From Dipteronia dyeriana (lineage: Eukaryota > Streptophyta > Magnoliopsida > Sapindales > Sapindaceae): a stretch of DNA of 64,000 nt. Location: contig CM065295.1 in the NCBI GenBank assembly GCA_032871835.1, positions 68,380,687 to 68,444,686 of the forward strand. Direction: 5' to 3'. The translations under genes and the position numbers were made by a program. Within the stretch, counting starts at the first letter, position 1. Every line of letters starts with the position of its first letter. The notes beneath the pieces are model-generated. The model was given only the letters and a program-made list of their open reading frames with translations. It searched no databases and had not been told where the DNA came from. Of this stretch, positions 12,968 to 23,999 are shown piece after piece.

Positions 12968-13470
12968 TTAGGTCTATTTCGCCCGGTTGGTTCATCCAAA
13001 CGCTCACCAATCACTAGAGACTGTTTTTCTACTCTGGTGATATGGTCTGCCACATATTTATGATTATCCGCTATCTTTACTGACATGTCATGCTATTGAA
13101 AAATCTCTATAACAAAAGTAATATTCGATTTTTGCATATTATCCTGCTGCCTAGAAGCTTTACAGAAAAGCAGGTTGTGATCAGCGAAAAGAAGATGACT
13201 AAGGGCCAGTTTGGTATTGCATTTGAAAAGTTAAAATCAACTTATTTTATCACTTTGACCGAAAATGATGTTTGTTAAAACTTCCAAAACTGACTAACTG
13301 GTAATCTGATAAATTTTGACATTGATTTTGAGAAGTATGTGGGGGGTTACTTCTTGAAATTGATTATGAAATAATCTATTTAAGCAGAAAAAATTCATTT
13401 TCCTCATTCAGGTTTGTCATAATGAAAAGATCGGTCTCTCTAGTTTCAAAAATGGTCAGTCAACCCATTG
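12968..13470. other. Spacer between LARD-like and TIR elements
   Basis: No gene recognised. The motif aagggccagtttggtattgc at about 13200 resembles the start of many plant TIR elements, but no matching far end was found. Confidence 0.4.
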
Positions 13471-13703
13471 AAACCCAAAATATTGGTCAGCCTGCCCCGA
13501 CTGTTACCTTTTCCTTCCAAAAAACCTTTGACTGTTAAAAAAATGACATAAAAAGACATTTGTACCCTTCCAACAATTATTAAATAGAAAATAAAAAGTG
13601 ATGGATCTCAATCGTCCATCTTTGATATGGACTGTTGGGATCCATCTCTTTTTTTATTTTCTATTTAATAATTTGAAAAATGGGTTTTAAAAAATTAATG
13701 GAA

Positions 13704-13749
<46 letters not shown>

Positions 13750-14772
13750 TTAAATAGATATGCACCATCCATCTTTGGAGGCTAAAAGATAAAAGAAATA
13801 TAGCAAAAAATTAAAAAAGAAAACAAAAAGGAAAAAAAAAAAAGAAAAAGAAAAAAAAATGATGGTGGAGAACACAACCTAAACCTAACCAAACCCAGAA
13901 CCCCACCACCTCATGAACCAAACTCTTTCTCTCGAATCCCTCTCTCTTGAATCTCTCGAATCCCTCTTGAACCAAACACCATAGCTTGATTAATCCCTCT
14001 CCCTCTCGAATTCCTCTAAAATCTCTTTGTGAATTGAAACCATGTCAGAAAATCCTTCACGAATCTGTCAAATCTCTTTATGAATCGAAACCACACCATA
14101 AAATTCCTCTCTCAAATCTATCTCTCCTTTCCTTTTTTCTTCTAGAGAGAAGAACTGGTCTTCTTTACGTAGACGAGATCGACGCTATTGGTTTTAGTGG
14201 TCGTGTGGGTATTGGCGTGGGTGGGGTTTTTCAACAGGTGGTGGTGGTGGTTATGTGGTTGTTTATGAATAAAGAATCTAGAGACGGTGAACGAAAAATC
14301 TAGTGGTTGTCGGTGTGTAGGTATTGGTGAACAAAAAATCTAGAGAGACTTTTTTTTTAGATGATGGTGATGATGTGTTGAATGAAGAATTTGGAGACGA
14401 TGAGGGCCTTTTCAATTTCCTTTTTTGTTTCAATTACTGGTTTTGCTTTTTGGACAAAAAGAAATGGCATGATTGTTGATTTTTGGAGATGATTGTGGGA
14501 TTGGTTTAGTCTGAAGATTATGGTGGGGCGTTTGAATCTGATGAATCTGATGAACTGATGTTTTATTTATTTATTGATTTTTCCTTCTTTAATTTATGAT
14601 TTATGTCCACCGTTCATCTCAAAGATGGATGGTGGATAATCATTTATATGTTTTTTTTAACAAAAAAATATTTTTATAAAATTATTAACTGTGATAATAA
14701 GTTACAAAGGTCAAAGGATTTTTAGATGGAAAAGTTAATAGAAGGGGCAAGATGCCCAATATTTAGGATTTT
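13471..14772. mobile_element. 1.3-kb terminal-inverted-repeat element
   Basis: An arm of about 62 bp at 13471-13532 (aaacccaaaatattggtcag...cctttgac) is matched in reverse complement at 14710-14772 at roughly three quarters identity. A second nested palindrome lies at about 13578-13675 (attattaaatagaaaataaa against tttattttctatttaataat). The interior has a TA run, a purine-rich stretch and a CT-rich stretch with repeated tctcgaatccctc. No transposase is present, so the element is non-autonomous, plausibly Mutator-like. Exact ends and target-site duplication are not established because the right end runs into (GT)n-(G)n. Confidence 0.6.
13986..14303 (+). CDS. Doubtful ORF inside the TIR element
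   Basis: A 105-residue open frame. Residues around 56-66 read LLYVDEIDAIG, like the Walker B stretch of FtsH-type AAA proteases. The Arg-rich second region of homology that should follow is absent, and the rest is Pro/Ser/Lys-rich then Val/Gly-rich low complexity. It could be a captured gene fragment inside a non-autonomous element, or chance. There is no upstream P-loop, no splice evidence and no sign of selection. I would not treat it as a working gene. Confidence 0.15.
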   Translation: MINPSPSRIPLKSLCELKPCQKILHESVKSLYESKPHHKIPLSNLSLLSFFLLERRTGLLYVDEIDAIGFSGRVGIGVGGVFQQVVVVVMWLFMNKESRDGERKI

Positions 14773-14773
14773 A

Positions 14774-14781
14774 GTGTGTGT

Positions 14782-14852
<71 letters not shown>
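14774..14852. repeat. (GT)11 followed by 57 G
   Basis: GT units at 14774-14795 pass directly into 57 consecutive G (14796-14852). In copy B the G run is 32 and the GT run is slightly longer (50794-50851). The composite run marks the right edge of the TIR element. Confidence 0.95.
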
Positions 14853-14853
<1 letters not shown>

Positions 14854-15245
14854 ATCTCCCGGCATGGTTCCTTTTAGTTTCATGATTTATACACAATACA
14901 ACTTGACAATTGACATGGCAATAGTTCATTATCTTATTTCTAATGTAAACTTAACATTGTCACCTTACTGATTCTAATATAAGTTACTTAGTACATGAAG
15001 GATCAGAGAAATGAATGTTAAATGTTCACTCAGTCTAACAGAGATAGTTTCTCTTCTCTAAAATACCATCAAACATAATTTGATTACTATCAAAGTTTGA
15101 TTTTGCACCCACCCTAAAGTTCATCTCTTTGGCAATGCATACTATTTGGGTTAATTTTACTAAATTCAACACGTCAACATAAAACACGAGAATCAAAGGA
15201 CCAAATATCCACGACATTGGACCACGTCATCTTGACAGACCATGC

Positions 15246-15485
15246 ATGACAATAGCAAGATGGGAACAACTTGCCCCACAGAGTTACTCGTCGAATGACC
15301 GCCAATTAGGTGAATTGGCCAGAACTGCCCCACAGCAAACACGAGGTATCATTTATGAAACAAGATTGCGGTATATTTTCCATGAAGCTAATCTTATATT
15401 AGGCAAGGCAATCACCTACAATCCGGTGGTTGATAAATCCATCAATGAATACGAAGATCTGAAGAAACGTTCCTGCAAGGAATGA
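15246..15485 (+). CDS. Unidentified 79-codon coding-like ORF
   Basis: The predicted peptide starts MTIARWEQLAPQSY, passes through LGELARTAPQQTRGIIYETR and LRYIFHEANLILGKAI, and ends KKRSCKE. Composition is more balanced and less AT-biased than the surrounding DNA, and amphipathic stretches look protein-like. I do not recognise the family. No promoter, splice site or partner exon is evident. It lies just upstream of an LTR fragment and could be an exon or a fragment of a mobile-element gene. The frame is unchanged in copy B (51245-51484). Confidence 0.3.
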   Translation: MTIARWEQLAPQSYSSNDRQLGELARTAPQQTRGIIYETRLRYIFHEANLILGKAITYNPVVDKSINEYEDLKKRSCKE

Positions 15486-15609
15486 ATATCATAGTACCAT
15501 AAACGCACAAGGATTCGATTCGCCAAGAATCTCGACAAGATATGATCCCCTTTAGATCTCGCCTGATAATATTTCTTGCTTGCACAACAAAGACCCTTAT
15601 ATAAACATA

Positions 15610-15914
15610 GGGTTAAATCGTTAATATTAATGACCTTCTCACACCTTTGAACTGTTATTAGATGTCTTGATAAAAATGTTTTTATTTCAAAAACATCCAT
15701 TGTGGACTAACAAACAATATTTATTAAATGATTGAGTTTTGATATTAAAAGGTCATTTAAGTTTCAATTGTATAAATCGAACATTATACCATCTGACTTT
15801 TACCAAATAAAGTATTGTTTGTTAGTTCACAAGGGGTGTTTCTAAAATAAAAACATTTTTATTTAGAGATTCAATAATAGTTCAAAGGTGAGAGGATGTT
15901 TTTAATATTAAACC
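15610..15914. mobile_element. 305-bp foldback MITE, Mutator-like
   Basis: Long imperfect inverted repeats of about 105 bp each (15621-15727 against 15804-15910) share cctttgaac, aaaaatgtttttatt and actaacaaacaata. The ends are GGGTTAAAT...ATTAAACC. It is flanked by the 10-bp direct repeat tataaacata at 15600-15609 and 15915-15924. A 9-10 bp duplication with G-rich ends fits a Mutator-type MITE. The related LTR fragment at 31590-31915 lacks the insert and shows a single tataaacaca at this position, which confirms the boundaries. No coding capacity. Confidence 0.85.
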
Positions 15915-16240
15915 TATAAACATATGTATCAAGCAGAAGTAAAGAGAGAGCAACCACACGCAATTCATCACTTGTAATCGCAATTATCTTTTACATAGTA
16001 AAATCTCTTATCTATCGTTACAGCGACCGTGGTTTTTTTCTTGTATTAAGGGTTTTCCGTGTAAAAATACTTGTGTCCTTACTCTTTCTACACTTATCTA
16101 TATATGTTATACGTTCATCAAGTTTCTCACTTATCAAAGAAGCAACGTGATCTCATTTTATAGAATACCTTAGGTGTCGATCTACATATGTGTCACCGCT
16201 GACTAGATTTTCTAGAAATCGACGTCAATACATACAAACT
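15915..16240 (+). mobile_element. LTR fragment, dispersed family, interrupted by MITE
   Basis: Aligns with the reverse complement of 31590-31915 along about 325 bp at roughly 75% identity. Shared blocks are gcaattcatcacttgtaa, ttacatagt, gaccgtggttttt, taaaaatacttgt, actctttctacacttatct, catatgtgtcac and gactagattttt. A TATA-like cttatataaacata just upstream, now split from the rest by the MITE, suggests an LTR read on the plus strand. No internal domain is attached, so it may be a solo or fragmentary LTR. Confidence 0.6.
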
Positions 16241-16622
16241 ACAAAAGCCAAATTCATGTCCCAACAATTAATGCATATGTAATCATAAAAAATCATTTGA
16301 CCTATGGTTGGTTTTTCTTTTCATAAAAATGAACCGAAAGTAATAATAAAAAAGCATTGAAATAGTGAAAACTAGAACCCCCGCGAACATTAGAAGGCGA
16401 TGTATGAAATAAACTCTAATTTAAATAAAAATACACACGATTAAGTTTCAATAACATGAATGAAATTATAACATGAATTTAAAAACACAAAACCATAAAA
16501 TGTAGTACCACATAACTTAAAAAAATCGTCCAAAACATAACTCAAATGATGTGACTTTTTTTGTATGGCTAACATTACTCAATTCTATTACTATCAAAGG
16601 GATGCGCAAATCTAGATTTGGT
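16241..16622. other. Spacer 3' of the coiled-coil gene
   Basis: AT-rich, with no gene or repeat recognised. It would hold the 3' untranslated region of the minus-strand gene. Confidence 0.4.
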
Positions 16623-18572
16623 TTATTTGCCATGATCACTCAAAGATTTCTTCTTTGCCTCTAGTTCTTCTTTGTTCACATTGGAAACTCTAATTTCTTG
16701 AGCAATGCTACACATATTTTGTTTTGTGTTGGTCAATTAGGAATCCAACTCCGTTATTGCATTCATCTTCATCTCACTTTTCCTCTCCAACTCAAAACTA
16801 TGACTTTGAAGCCTTAAAATCTGATTATTTGTCTTTATGATTTCATGAGCATTTGCATCCATCTCAACTTGAAGACATGACACCGCTCTCTTCAAATCCT
16901 TGTATTCTTTATAGATCAAGGAGGATTTTTTTTAAGTTGGATTCCAGACTAGCCACAGAGTTTTCAACTTGTCTGGCAAACTCTTTTACTTGGAGAGTCT
17001 CTTCACTCAAGTGAGAAACCTCTTCGACAATCATCTTCAACATCGAAAGTTGATCAGAGTTCAAACTATTGTCATTGTGTAACAACTTTATTGCAAGATC
17101 TATAAGCTCATTTAACTTAGCAGAATCATCAGGTATGTGATCATCCATAGCGAGAAGAGAAGAGAGACTTTTTCGGGGATCCACAAGATCGATACCGGGA
17201 GGGGTTGGTTCTTTGTGGAGCTACAGAGAGTGAGGGTTGTGATTGGACCTATATATATATATATGAATATATATGTTAGAAGTTTAAAGTATTATAATAG
17301 ACTTGTTGGGACCTACCAAGATCAAATAGTTCGGATATCTACTTCCATAAATCGGGAGAAAACTCCCCATAAATACATTTAATATACGTATAGTGAGACT
17401 CAAACCCCTCACCATCAATATGGAAGGGAGATGCACTACCACATATGCTAAGAAGTGATGTGCATATGTTAGAAGTTTTAAAAATAAGGATGATTTATAT
17501 ATTAGTCAAAGCATGATATTTCCCCCTTTCAAAAACCAAATACAATATACAATTCTAAGCATGAATTTATTTATCTTGTGTGCAAATGGTTCAGATTTCA
17601 AGTCAAACATAATTAACTTAGTTAATAATCATCTTCGGCCAATAAAATTCACTATAATTGTGTAATTTATTTTTTCTCTTTTCAAATAAATGAAAACAAA
17701 AAATAAAAAAAACTAAATACGTAAGAGAAATTATGAGATAATAATCCAATATGGTTAAAGAAAGACAAATACCAAATCTAATATTAAAAGAGCACTATAA
17801 TCAATGGTTCTATGTCACTTAATTAATATTATTTTGTCACTAATTATAATTTTGGACAAATGAAAAATGACCGATATTAAATGAAGTTAAGACATTTAAT
17901 AACATATGGACTCGAGAAAAATAAAAAACATTTAATAATAAAAAGTTCAAAACTTAGATCTATTTTTTCTTTTTCGATTTGTTGTTGAATTTAGAGATTG
18001 TAATTTTAACGAGTCATGCATATAAGAAAAATAATTAGAATTTTAATGCAACAGATATTAAAATGTAAATTTAGTATTTCCTGAATTTGTTATCGAAATA
18101 AGATTTTGCACTTTTAATGACGCACAAAGACTATAACAATTATGAGAAATTAATTAAAACAAAAAATCCAATTCTAGTTTTTGTCGATTTCCTGCTGGAT
18201 TTAGATTTTGTACTTGTAAATATTTAGATCCAATCTTTTTGTTGTTTTTTCACTTATATGACTTATACAAATGTTTGTGTTCTCATATTCCTTTTTTAGT
18301 TTAACCAAAAAAAAAATCATAAGACAAAAATCACTTGGTACTCTCAATTAGTTCTCGTGTTAACACATGCATAAAAGCATTTTATTGTCTTTTATATTAT
18401 TGTTATAAAAAGAAAATTATTAAACTAAAAGATCTAAAGATTGGATAATATTAATAGAGATAGCTAGCTTACGTATTTGCTCAGTGAGTTGAGGACTAGG
18501 TGGTGGTTCAAGAAAATTGTTATTTTCGTTCACATCTCTTGCCCTCTTCATCTCCTTATGATAATCAACCAT
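16623..18572 (-). pseudogene. Two-exon coiled-coil protein gene, frame damaged
   Basis: Exon 1 (18572-18473) starts MVDYHKEMKRARD, includes EPPPSPQLTEQ, and ends at a consensus donor ATAC|GTAAGC. Exon 2 runs to a TAA at 16623. Its most plausible acceptor, after CACAAAG at about 17211, keeps the frame and reads QPTPPGIDLVDPRKSL. The pyrimidine-rich ctctctgtag ten bases upstream is a better splice site but shifts the frame. Exon 2 encodes a charged helical, coiled-coil-like chain with LNELIDLAIKLL and LSEETLQVKEFARQVENSVA. An A8 tract at 16926-16933 breaks the frame and A7 would restore it. An in-frame TAA at 16737-16739 follows ELDS; reading through it gives about 38 more residues ending SLSDHGK. 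The intron is about 1.26 kb. A TATA box sits about 80 bases upstream. Family not recognised. The frame breaks recur in copy B, so it is either a young pseudogene or shared sequencing error. Confidence 0.55.
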
Positions 18573-18650
18573 GTATAGAGCAATTCAAATTATAAAAAAA
18601 AAAATCAAAATAAAATCATTGTTTGGTTTTCTGGGTGTAGAGATTGTTAG

Positions 18651-18661
18651 TTATTTATATA
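18651..18661 (-). promoter_or_regulatory. TATA box for the coiled-coil gene
   Basis: TATATAAATAA on the minus strand, about 80 bases before the exon 1 ATG at 18572. Position and sequence suit a plant core promoter. Inference only; no transcript evidence. Confidence 0.45.
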
Positions 18662-19594
18662 TGTTGCATAGGAGGGTTGTAAGTTGTTGCATATTTGTAT
18701 TACATGTCCCATAATTAAGATTAATACAAGAAACAATTATTAGTTATTTTTTAAGGTATGAACTTTAACGTGTGTGAAATTAAACCTTTTTTTTAAAGAG
18801 TGTATGAAATTAACCTTATCTTGGAACATTTAATATATTTATTCTAAGAGCAAAATAAATTTTAGAGAAATAAGGTAATTGATGTTTTTCTATTTATGGC
18901 TCCTTTATATTAAGAGAAATTTAACTTATATACTGTGTTTGTTAGATAATGCTAGATTTGAATTGTATTATTTTAATCCTAAACCACTGTTTGACAAGGA
19001 AAAAGACCTGGTATTTTATCTCTCAACAACCCTCTAGTCCCGTCGATATGAAAGGGGACTAAATAAACCCATCTATATTCATGGGTTTATTATTACTGGA
19101 ATTGAAATGATGTTGCTTTTGTTTTTAATTTTATAATAATTTCATATATGAATTAAAATTTAATTTTATGTCAAATCTCATCTCAATTCGATCTAATTTC
19201 ATAAAATAGTTTAATCCAATATCTCACACCAAACAAGGTGTTACATTTTGAACATGACATTTTGAATCCTACATTAACATACATACAAGAATCAGATGTT
19301 ACATTTCATAACTCATAAATTAAGTTATACTACTCATAATCTCATTCATGAATACATGCATGCAAAGACAAAAGATTAACTCATTATAATAATAAAGAAT
19401 AAAACAGACCCAAATGAAATTATGAACAACCAATACATAATTAGCACTAATGTAGGTTTACAAATATCCCCTATTGAGGATTACACATCAAGATAAAGAA
19501 ATACAAAAAGAAGGGTAATTATATAAAATAGAAATACATATAGAAGAGTGATAAAAAAGACCCAAGTGATAGTCAAGAGTCCTCAAGCTTCCAT
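18662..19594. other. AT-rich intergenic DNA
   Basis: No gene recognised. Weak inverted similarity between about 18935 and 19240 (gtgtttgttagata against a segment with accaaaca) may be a decayed MITE but is not convincing. Confidence 0.4.
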
Positions 19595-19714
19595 TTATGC
19601 GCATATCCTCTTGGTCAAGAAAATTTTTCCTTTTCCCTTTGAATTTCCTCCAAAGATGGATAGAAGAAGTTCGAGGTGGTGGATGGTGAGGCATCCATGG
19701 AGGAAAACTTTCAT
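19595..19714 (-). CDS. Possible small-peptide ORF with its own promoter
   Basis: A 39-codon frame begins MKVFLHGCLTIHHLELLLSI and ends with a Lys-rich KGKGKIFLTKRICA. It lies about 110 bases downstream of a TATA box (minus strand, 19830-19823) with an A/C-rich leader between. An overlapping frame of 68 codons starts at 19694 (MPHHPPPRTSS...). The hydrophobic start might act as a signal or anchor, but neither frame matches a peptide family I know. The segment could equally be the R-U5 part of a minus-strand LTR. The sequence is identical in copy B. Confidence 0.2.
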   Translation of the reverse strand: MKVFLHGCLTIHHLELLLSIFGGNSKGKGKIFLTKRICA

Positions 19715-19822
19715 GAATTCCTTTGGAGCTTTTTTCTCTCTTGATTAGTGTTTAAAAACAAAAGGATGGTGTTGTATGGTCTTGGATGTGTTAGGTGTAT
19801 TTGATTTCATACCAAAGTGGGG

Positions 19823-19830
19823 TATTTATA
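19823..19830 (-). promoter_or_regulatory. TATA box upstream of small ORF
   Basis: CTATAAATACCCC on the minus strand, followed by an A/C-rich leader. It looks like a genuine plant core promoter, either of a small gene or of an LTR. Confidence 0.4.
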
Positions 19831-20880
19831 GAGTGGGAACTATTTTGTTTGAGTAAGTTGAGTTTGAAAATATGTAAATTATGGATGCACCTAAAAGTCT
19901 TTTGTTTAGTACATGAAAGATGACCTATGGTTAGTATCCATTTTTCTACAGCAACTACATAGAACTTAATAAGCACCTTTAAGGAAAGGCAACACATATT
20001 GGTTGTGCACATGCCAAATGTATAAATGGGTTACGCCAATATAGTGAGTGAAAACCGTCATGAAGTGTAAGAAAAAGGAAAAATCAAATAAGTGTTGAAA
20101 ATAAACAAAAAAAAATCTTTGATTAAGCTTCACAAGCTTAAAGGAGTATAATTTAAAATTGAGAATGCTTGGGTTGAAAAATAGAAATGGGTTGACGAGT
20201 CACATGCCCACACTCACTCATATGTTGAAACCTATTCTCTTAAAAGTAAAAATTTCGATGATAATCGGTTTGACATTGAATGGAAAAGCTTAAGATGAAT
20301 AGATATTGATATGGTTTGCATGATGATGATTCATTTACTTCTTACATATGCTTGAAACAAAAATTCACACACATACACTTGCTTTACTTAAATGTGTTTG
20401 ATGTACTAGCAATTATAGAAGAATTATGAGGAGATTGAAATATCGGTGTATCTCTCATAGTTTGTGAAGTTTATTTTGTTACATTTCTTTAAAATTGCTT
20501 GAGTATATGATTGTGTGGATATTATTATGAACAATATTCTATCTTGATCTTAGATAGAGCATTTTTTTAAAGAGGAGCATTGTATGCTAGGTTTTATTCT
20601 CTTTTATGATATGTTCACATGATTTGTTTTGATAAAAAAAAAGAAGGTATATTGTTTCTTTGATATCTTGAATCTTGAAAATGCATGATACTTATCTCAT
20701 ATCCTTTGCTATGATTGTGAGTCATTGTTTACTTGTATGTTTTCATATATACTTGTTTACTTGGTCACATTTATGATATTTTGAGACTAACTTTTTGTTT
20801 ATTCTACTCATGTTTGTTTTGTTTGTTCTATTCATTGTTTGTTTCTATGAAAAGATAACAATTTTGAGTGGGGTAGGTGT
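19831..20880. other. Low-complexity AT-rich retroelement leader-like DNA
   Basis: No gene recognised. Runs such as tgtttgttttgtttgttcta resemble the untranslated leaders of Athila-type gypsy elements, and an Athila-type ORF fragment follows directly. Confidence 0.35.
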
Positions 20881-20901
20881 GCTTTTATTTGTCAAACTGA
20901 G

Positions 20902-21236
20902 TTGACCAAAATTAGTGCCTTTTGGCATCACTTTTTTTGTGCAAATCTTATGCCTTCTACAAATGCTACCAAGTTAAACAAAGAGAAGGTCAAGATAGTA
21001 TATGCATTGGTCACCAACAAGCCTATAAACCTTGGAGAAATTATAATGCAACATATAGAGAGAGCTTGGCTTATTCAACTAGGTTGGATATAAAACTAGA
21101 TTATCCAGGGTTAATAACTCATCTGTGTATGGCCCTTGGAGCTGAAAAAATTGAACGAGATGTGCTTATACCACCATTGGAGAAGTTTAATGAAAAACGT
21201 GTCACATTATGTCATACAAAAACAAGGGTGGGCTAA
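20902..21236 (+). pseudogene. Athila-type gypsy ORF fragment (putative plant transposon domain)
   Basis: The translated text FFCANLMPSTNATKLNKEKV, then IVYALVTNKPINLGEIIMQH, then YPGLITHLCMALGA follows the pattern of the 'putative plant transposon protein' domain found in Athila-type Ty3/gypsy elements. The two halves lie in different frames (20902-21093 and 20922-21236), so at least one frameshift is present near 21075. Related non-coding remains continue to about 21600. It is a decayed fragment with no adjacent pol domains. Confidence 0.6.
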
Positions 21237-21725
21237 ATGATACTTTTAGACTTTTAGTGATATTCAAGAGTTTAGTAATGTGTTAAGCTCAAATTATCAT
21301 CTGGATTGGGCCTTACAAATGCAAGAGAGCTTGCAATGTCAGGGAAAAAGATGTAGAAGCTAAACCGAAAGTGGGACAACAAAATGAGAGATCAAGGGCT
21401 TGGGAAAAAGCATTTCTTCAAGTAAGGCAACCACCTCCAAGTGATATGTGAGATCAACACACCGGTCAAAGTTCTTTGATGGCACTAGTGGCTAGTGATC
21501 TCATATGTGATCTTGTGGTATTTAATCTTGTGGTATTTAATCTTTTCCTTTTGGCTTCAACTCATGTCAAAAAATGGGAGAAATATGATACATTATTTAG
21601 CTTCTTCTATGGACTTTTAAAAAAAAATAGTATCTAGTATATTTGTATTTGTGGAAACCTTGAACTAGTTTTTGTTGGTTGCTAACTTTAAACTTATTGT
21701 TGCATGTAATAACTTGGATGGGATT

Positions 21726-23320
21726 TGTTAACTGCCAAACCTAGCGACCAATCCAAAGAAGTATTTTCCATGCACCAAAGATGGAGCTGCAACGAGATCG
21801 GATCCTCATCGGAACCCGATTCTGATGGAGCCACGACAGGATCCGGTCCCCAATTGAACCCGATTCTTCTAGACCCCGATCCCAATAAAGTCCGACATAG
21901 TTTTCCCTACTGCTAAAGATAGAGCCCCAACAATATTCGGTCATCAACGAAACCTGTTCCTTCTTGAACCCGGTCTAGATTGAGCCAAGAAATGATCCAG
22001 TCCCCAATAGGACATGATCCTTCTAGATGCCGATCCCGATAAAGTCTAACTCCAATGCTGAGAGACCCGATTTATGCTAATGCCCAGTCACCAAGAGTAG
22101 CATGCTTCGAAGAACAAACCCGGACCAATTAGGACGAGCCTTCCCATTTTAAGGACCCACCACCAGGAAAGAAAACAGTAGATGGTTAAGAAATTAATGC
22201 TACAGAAGACATAGAGAAGGAAAGATAGAGAACTAACGGTCGGGATCCCTCCAAAGCCGCACTTCCCCAATAGTCAAATCTCATCCCACTTAAGCCCTAC
22301 TCGATTTCAACTATCCCATTCATAAAGAAGGAAGCTGCATTTCTCCAACAAAAAGGTTGTAAAAAGTCTCTTTCCGAATAGAGGAAAGCTTTGTGAAGAG
22401 TGCTTGATAGGTGTAGCGAGACAGGCGCTGACGATGTCTCCTACTAGGCAGAACAGTGAAAGCGACATGTCTCGCTAGCTATGAGCACCTCTAGCCAACC
22501 AAAGCGATGCAGACCACAACATAAATGCCACGTTGACACCACTAAAGTGCCCAAATCGCCATAGGGAATAAATGGATCAATCACAACCCTCATGGGCGTG
22601 TGCCACCCACAAACCTGACCTGATTGGAGCAGTGAGGATTTGTTGACAGCGCCTTTAAGTTAAAAAAAAAATCCTCACATACTCACTGAAGATCCAGGTG
22701 GATCAATCTAAACCTTCCAAAGCACACCACCCATACACACGATTCAAAGGGACGGTGAGGATCAGGTTAGGCATTTCCCGCCTAAAGGAATATCTCTCAC
22801 CTACCACCACCAAGTCACCCTATAAATATCCTATATCAAGGAGTGAAGAGGGTCGGAACTTCCAGCACCTAAAGAGAATTCAACTTGGGTATTACCCTCC
22901 TACAAATACCAACATATTGGTTATTCTACTTGGCTACTACCCTCCTAGAAACGTTTCCATATTGGTCACCCAATCGGGGTAATATCCTCATCCCTCCATG
23001 ATGCTCCATGGCATTTCCTAGAGATCTAGAAATTTGTACGCTTACGGTCAATATATGATGTTCTTTATATGTATGCTTAATAAAGGCTCTTTTCACTTGA
23101 TTATATTTCTCATCCTTGCCATCTCACACCACCTTCAGGACCAGTCTTGGATCCCAGCGTCGGTCCCGTTTAATCAGACGAGAGGAATCCCGGTAGTATC
23201 CCTCCCTCTTATGTGAAAAAATCGAGGAAACCTGTTACCCCAGTTCGAACCTACTGGGAAGCACTAGTACTCCGTGGCCATCTGGTGTCCCGAAGGTCAC
23301 ACTCGATTTTCAGGATAACA
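21726..23320 (+). mobile_element. Ty3/gypsy LTR, about 1.6 kb
   Basis: Starts TGTTAACTGCC and ends GGATAACA, giving TGTTA...TAACA inverted ends. TATAAATA at 22821-22828 and AATAAA at 23079-23084 are in the correct order for U3, R and U5. Immediately downstream lies a primer-binding-type sequence. GC content is distinctly higher than in the flanks. No second LTR of this element is visible. The Tat-type gag at 26.6 kb could belong to it if 24.0-26.6 kb is a later insertion. Confidence 0.65.
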
Positions 23321-23342
23321 ATTTTACGCTGTCTGTGGGAAA
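23321..23342 (+). promoter_or_regulatory. Degenerate primer-binding-site region
   Basis: ACGCTGTCTGTGGGAAA follows the LTR end directly. Many plant gypsy elements have TGGCGCCGTCTGTGGGAA here, so this looks like a decayed version. Confidence 0.55.
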
Positions 23343-23999
23343 TTCACTAGACCAACGTGCTTTCCCAATCTACTAAAGATCACCCTTTCATAAGAATTGT
23401 CACTCTTCGAACTTATTTGTCCAACAAAGAGGTTAAGGTCTTCTTAAAACAATTCGGACCTATCAAGACTTTGTTCTTATGTATCTACCCATGGGATTGT
23501 ATCACCCGGAAGCGCTTCAGTATAGCCTAGCCCTTCTCGGGTGATGAGACCACCGACGGTGCCAACCTCAACAGAAAGTTTCCTCCCGCATAGGTTGATT
23601 CATCATAATATGTTTCACCAGCATGTCACAACCTTTTTAGAAAAGCTCCGACAATATTTTCTTAGCCCCCACCCCAACAAGGCCGGGCCTAGGCAACATA
23701 ATACCGGTCTTCGAAAGATTGGGTACCTCCGTAGTCTGACTCAGACCCGTCACCTCAAAGCCGTGCATACTCGATCTGATTTAGAAGCTCCCTCCGCTTT
23801 GGTTGCCTCTTAGAATCCATGACTAGCAACGACAGAGTTGAAAGATCCGGGGACAGAACGAAACGAAGTGAACCCGTAACAAAAGCAGACACAAAGACGG
23901 GGTCAGACGCGATCGGGATTTGAGGCACGGTACTTCAACTTCATCCCGGATAACAGCAAGAGGAATGACTTGATCGTGCCCAAATTGTGTTACATTTTG
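23343..23999 (+). pseudogene. Gypsy internal leader / N-terminal gag remains
   Basis: GC-richer sequence following the primer site. A broken frame at 23541-23813 includes PPTVPTSTES and FLEKLRQYFLS, plausibly the N-terminal part of a gypsy ORF. No diagnostic domain is present. The right end, near gatcgtgcccaaattg, abuts different AT-rich DNA. Confidence 0.35.

Noticed and set aside
13200..13220. aagggccagtttggtattgc as the start of a TIR element
   Set aside because: The opposite end could not be found within the next several kilobases.
18935..19245. Weak inverted similarity resembling a MITE (gtgtttgttagat against a segment with accaaacaagg)
   Set aside because: The arms match too poorly and no target duplication flanks them.
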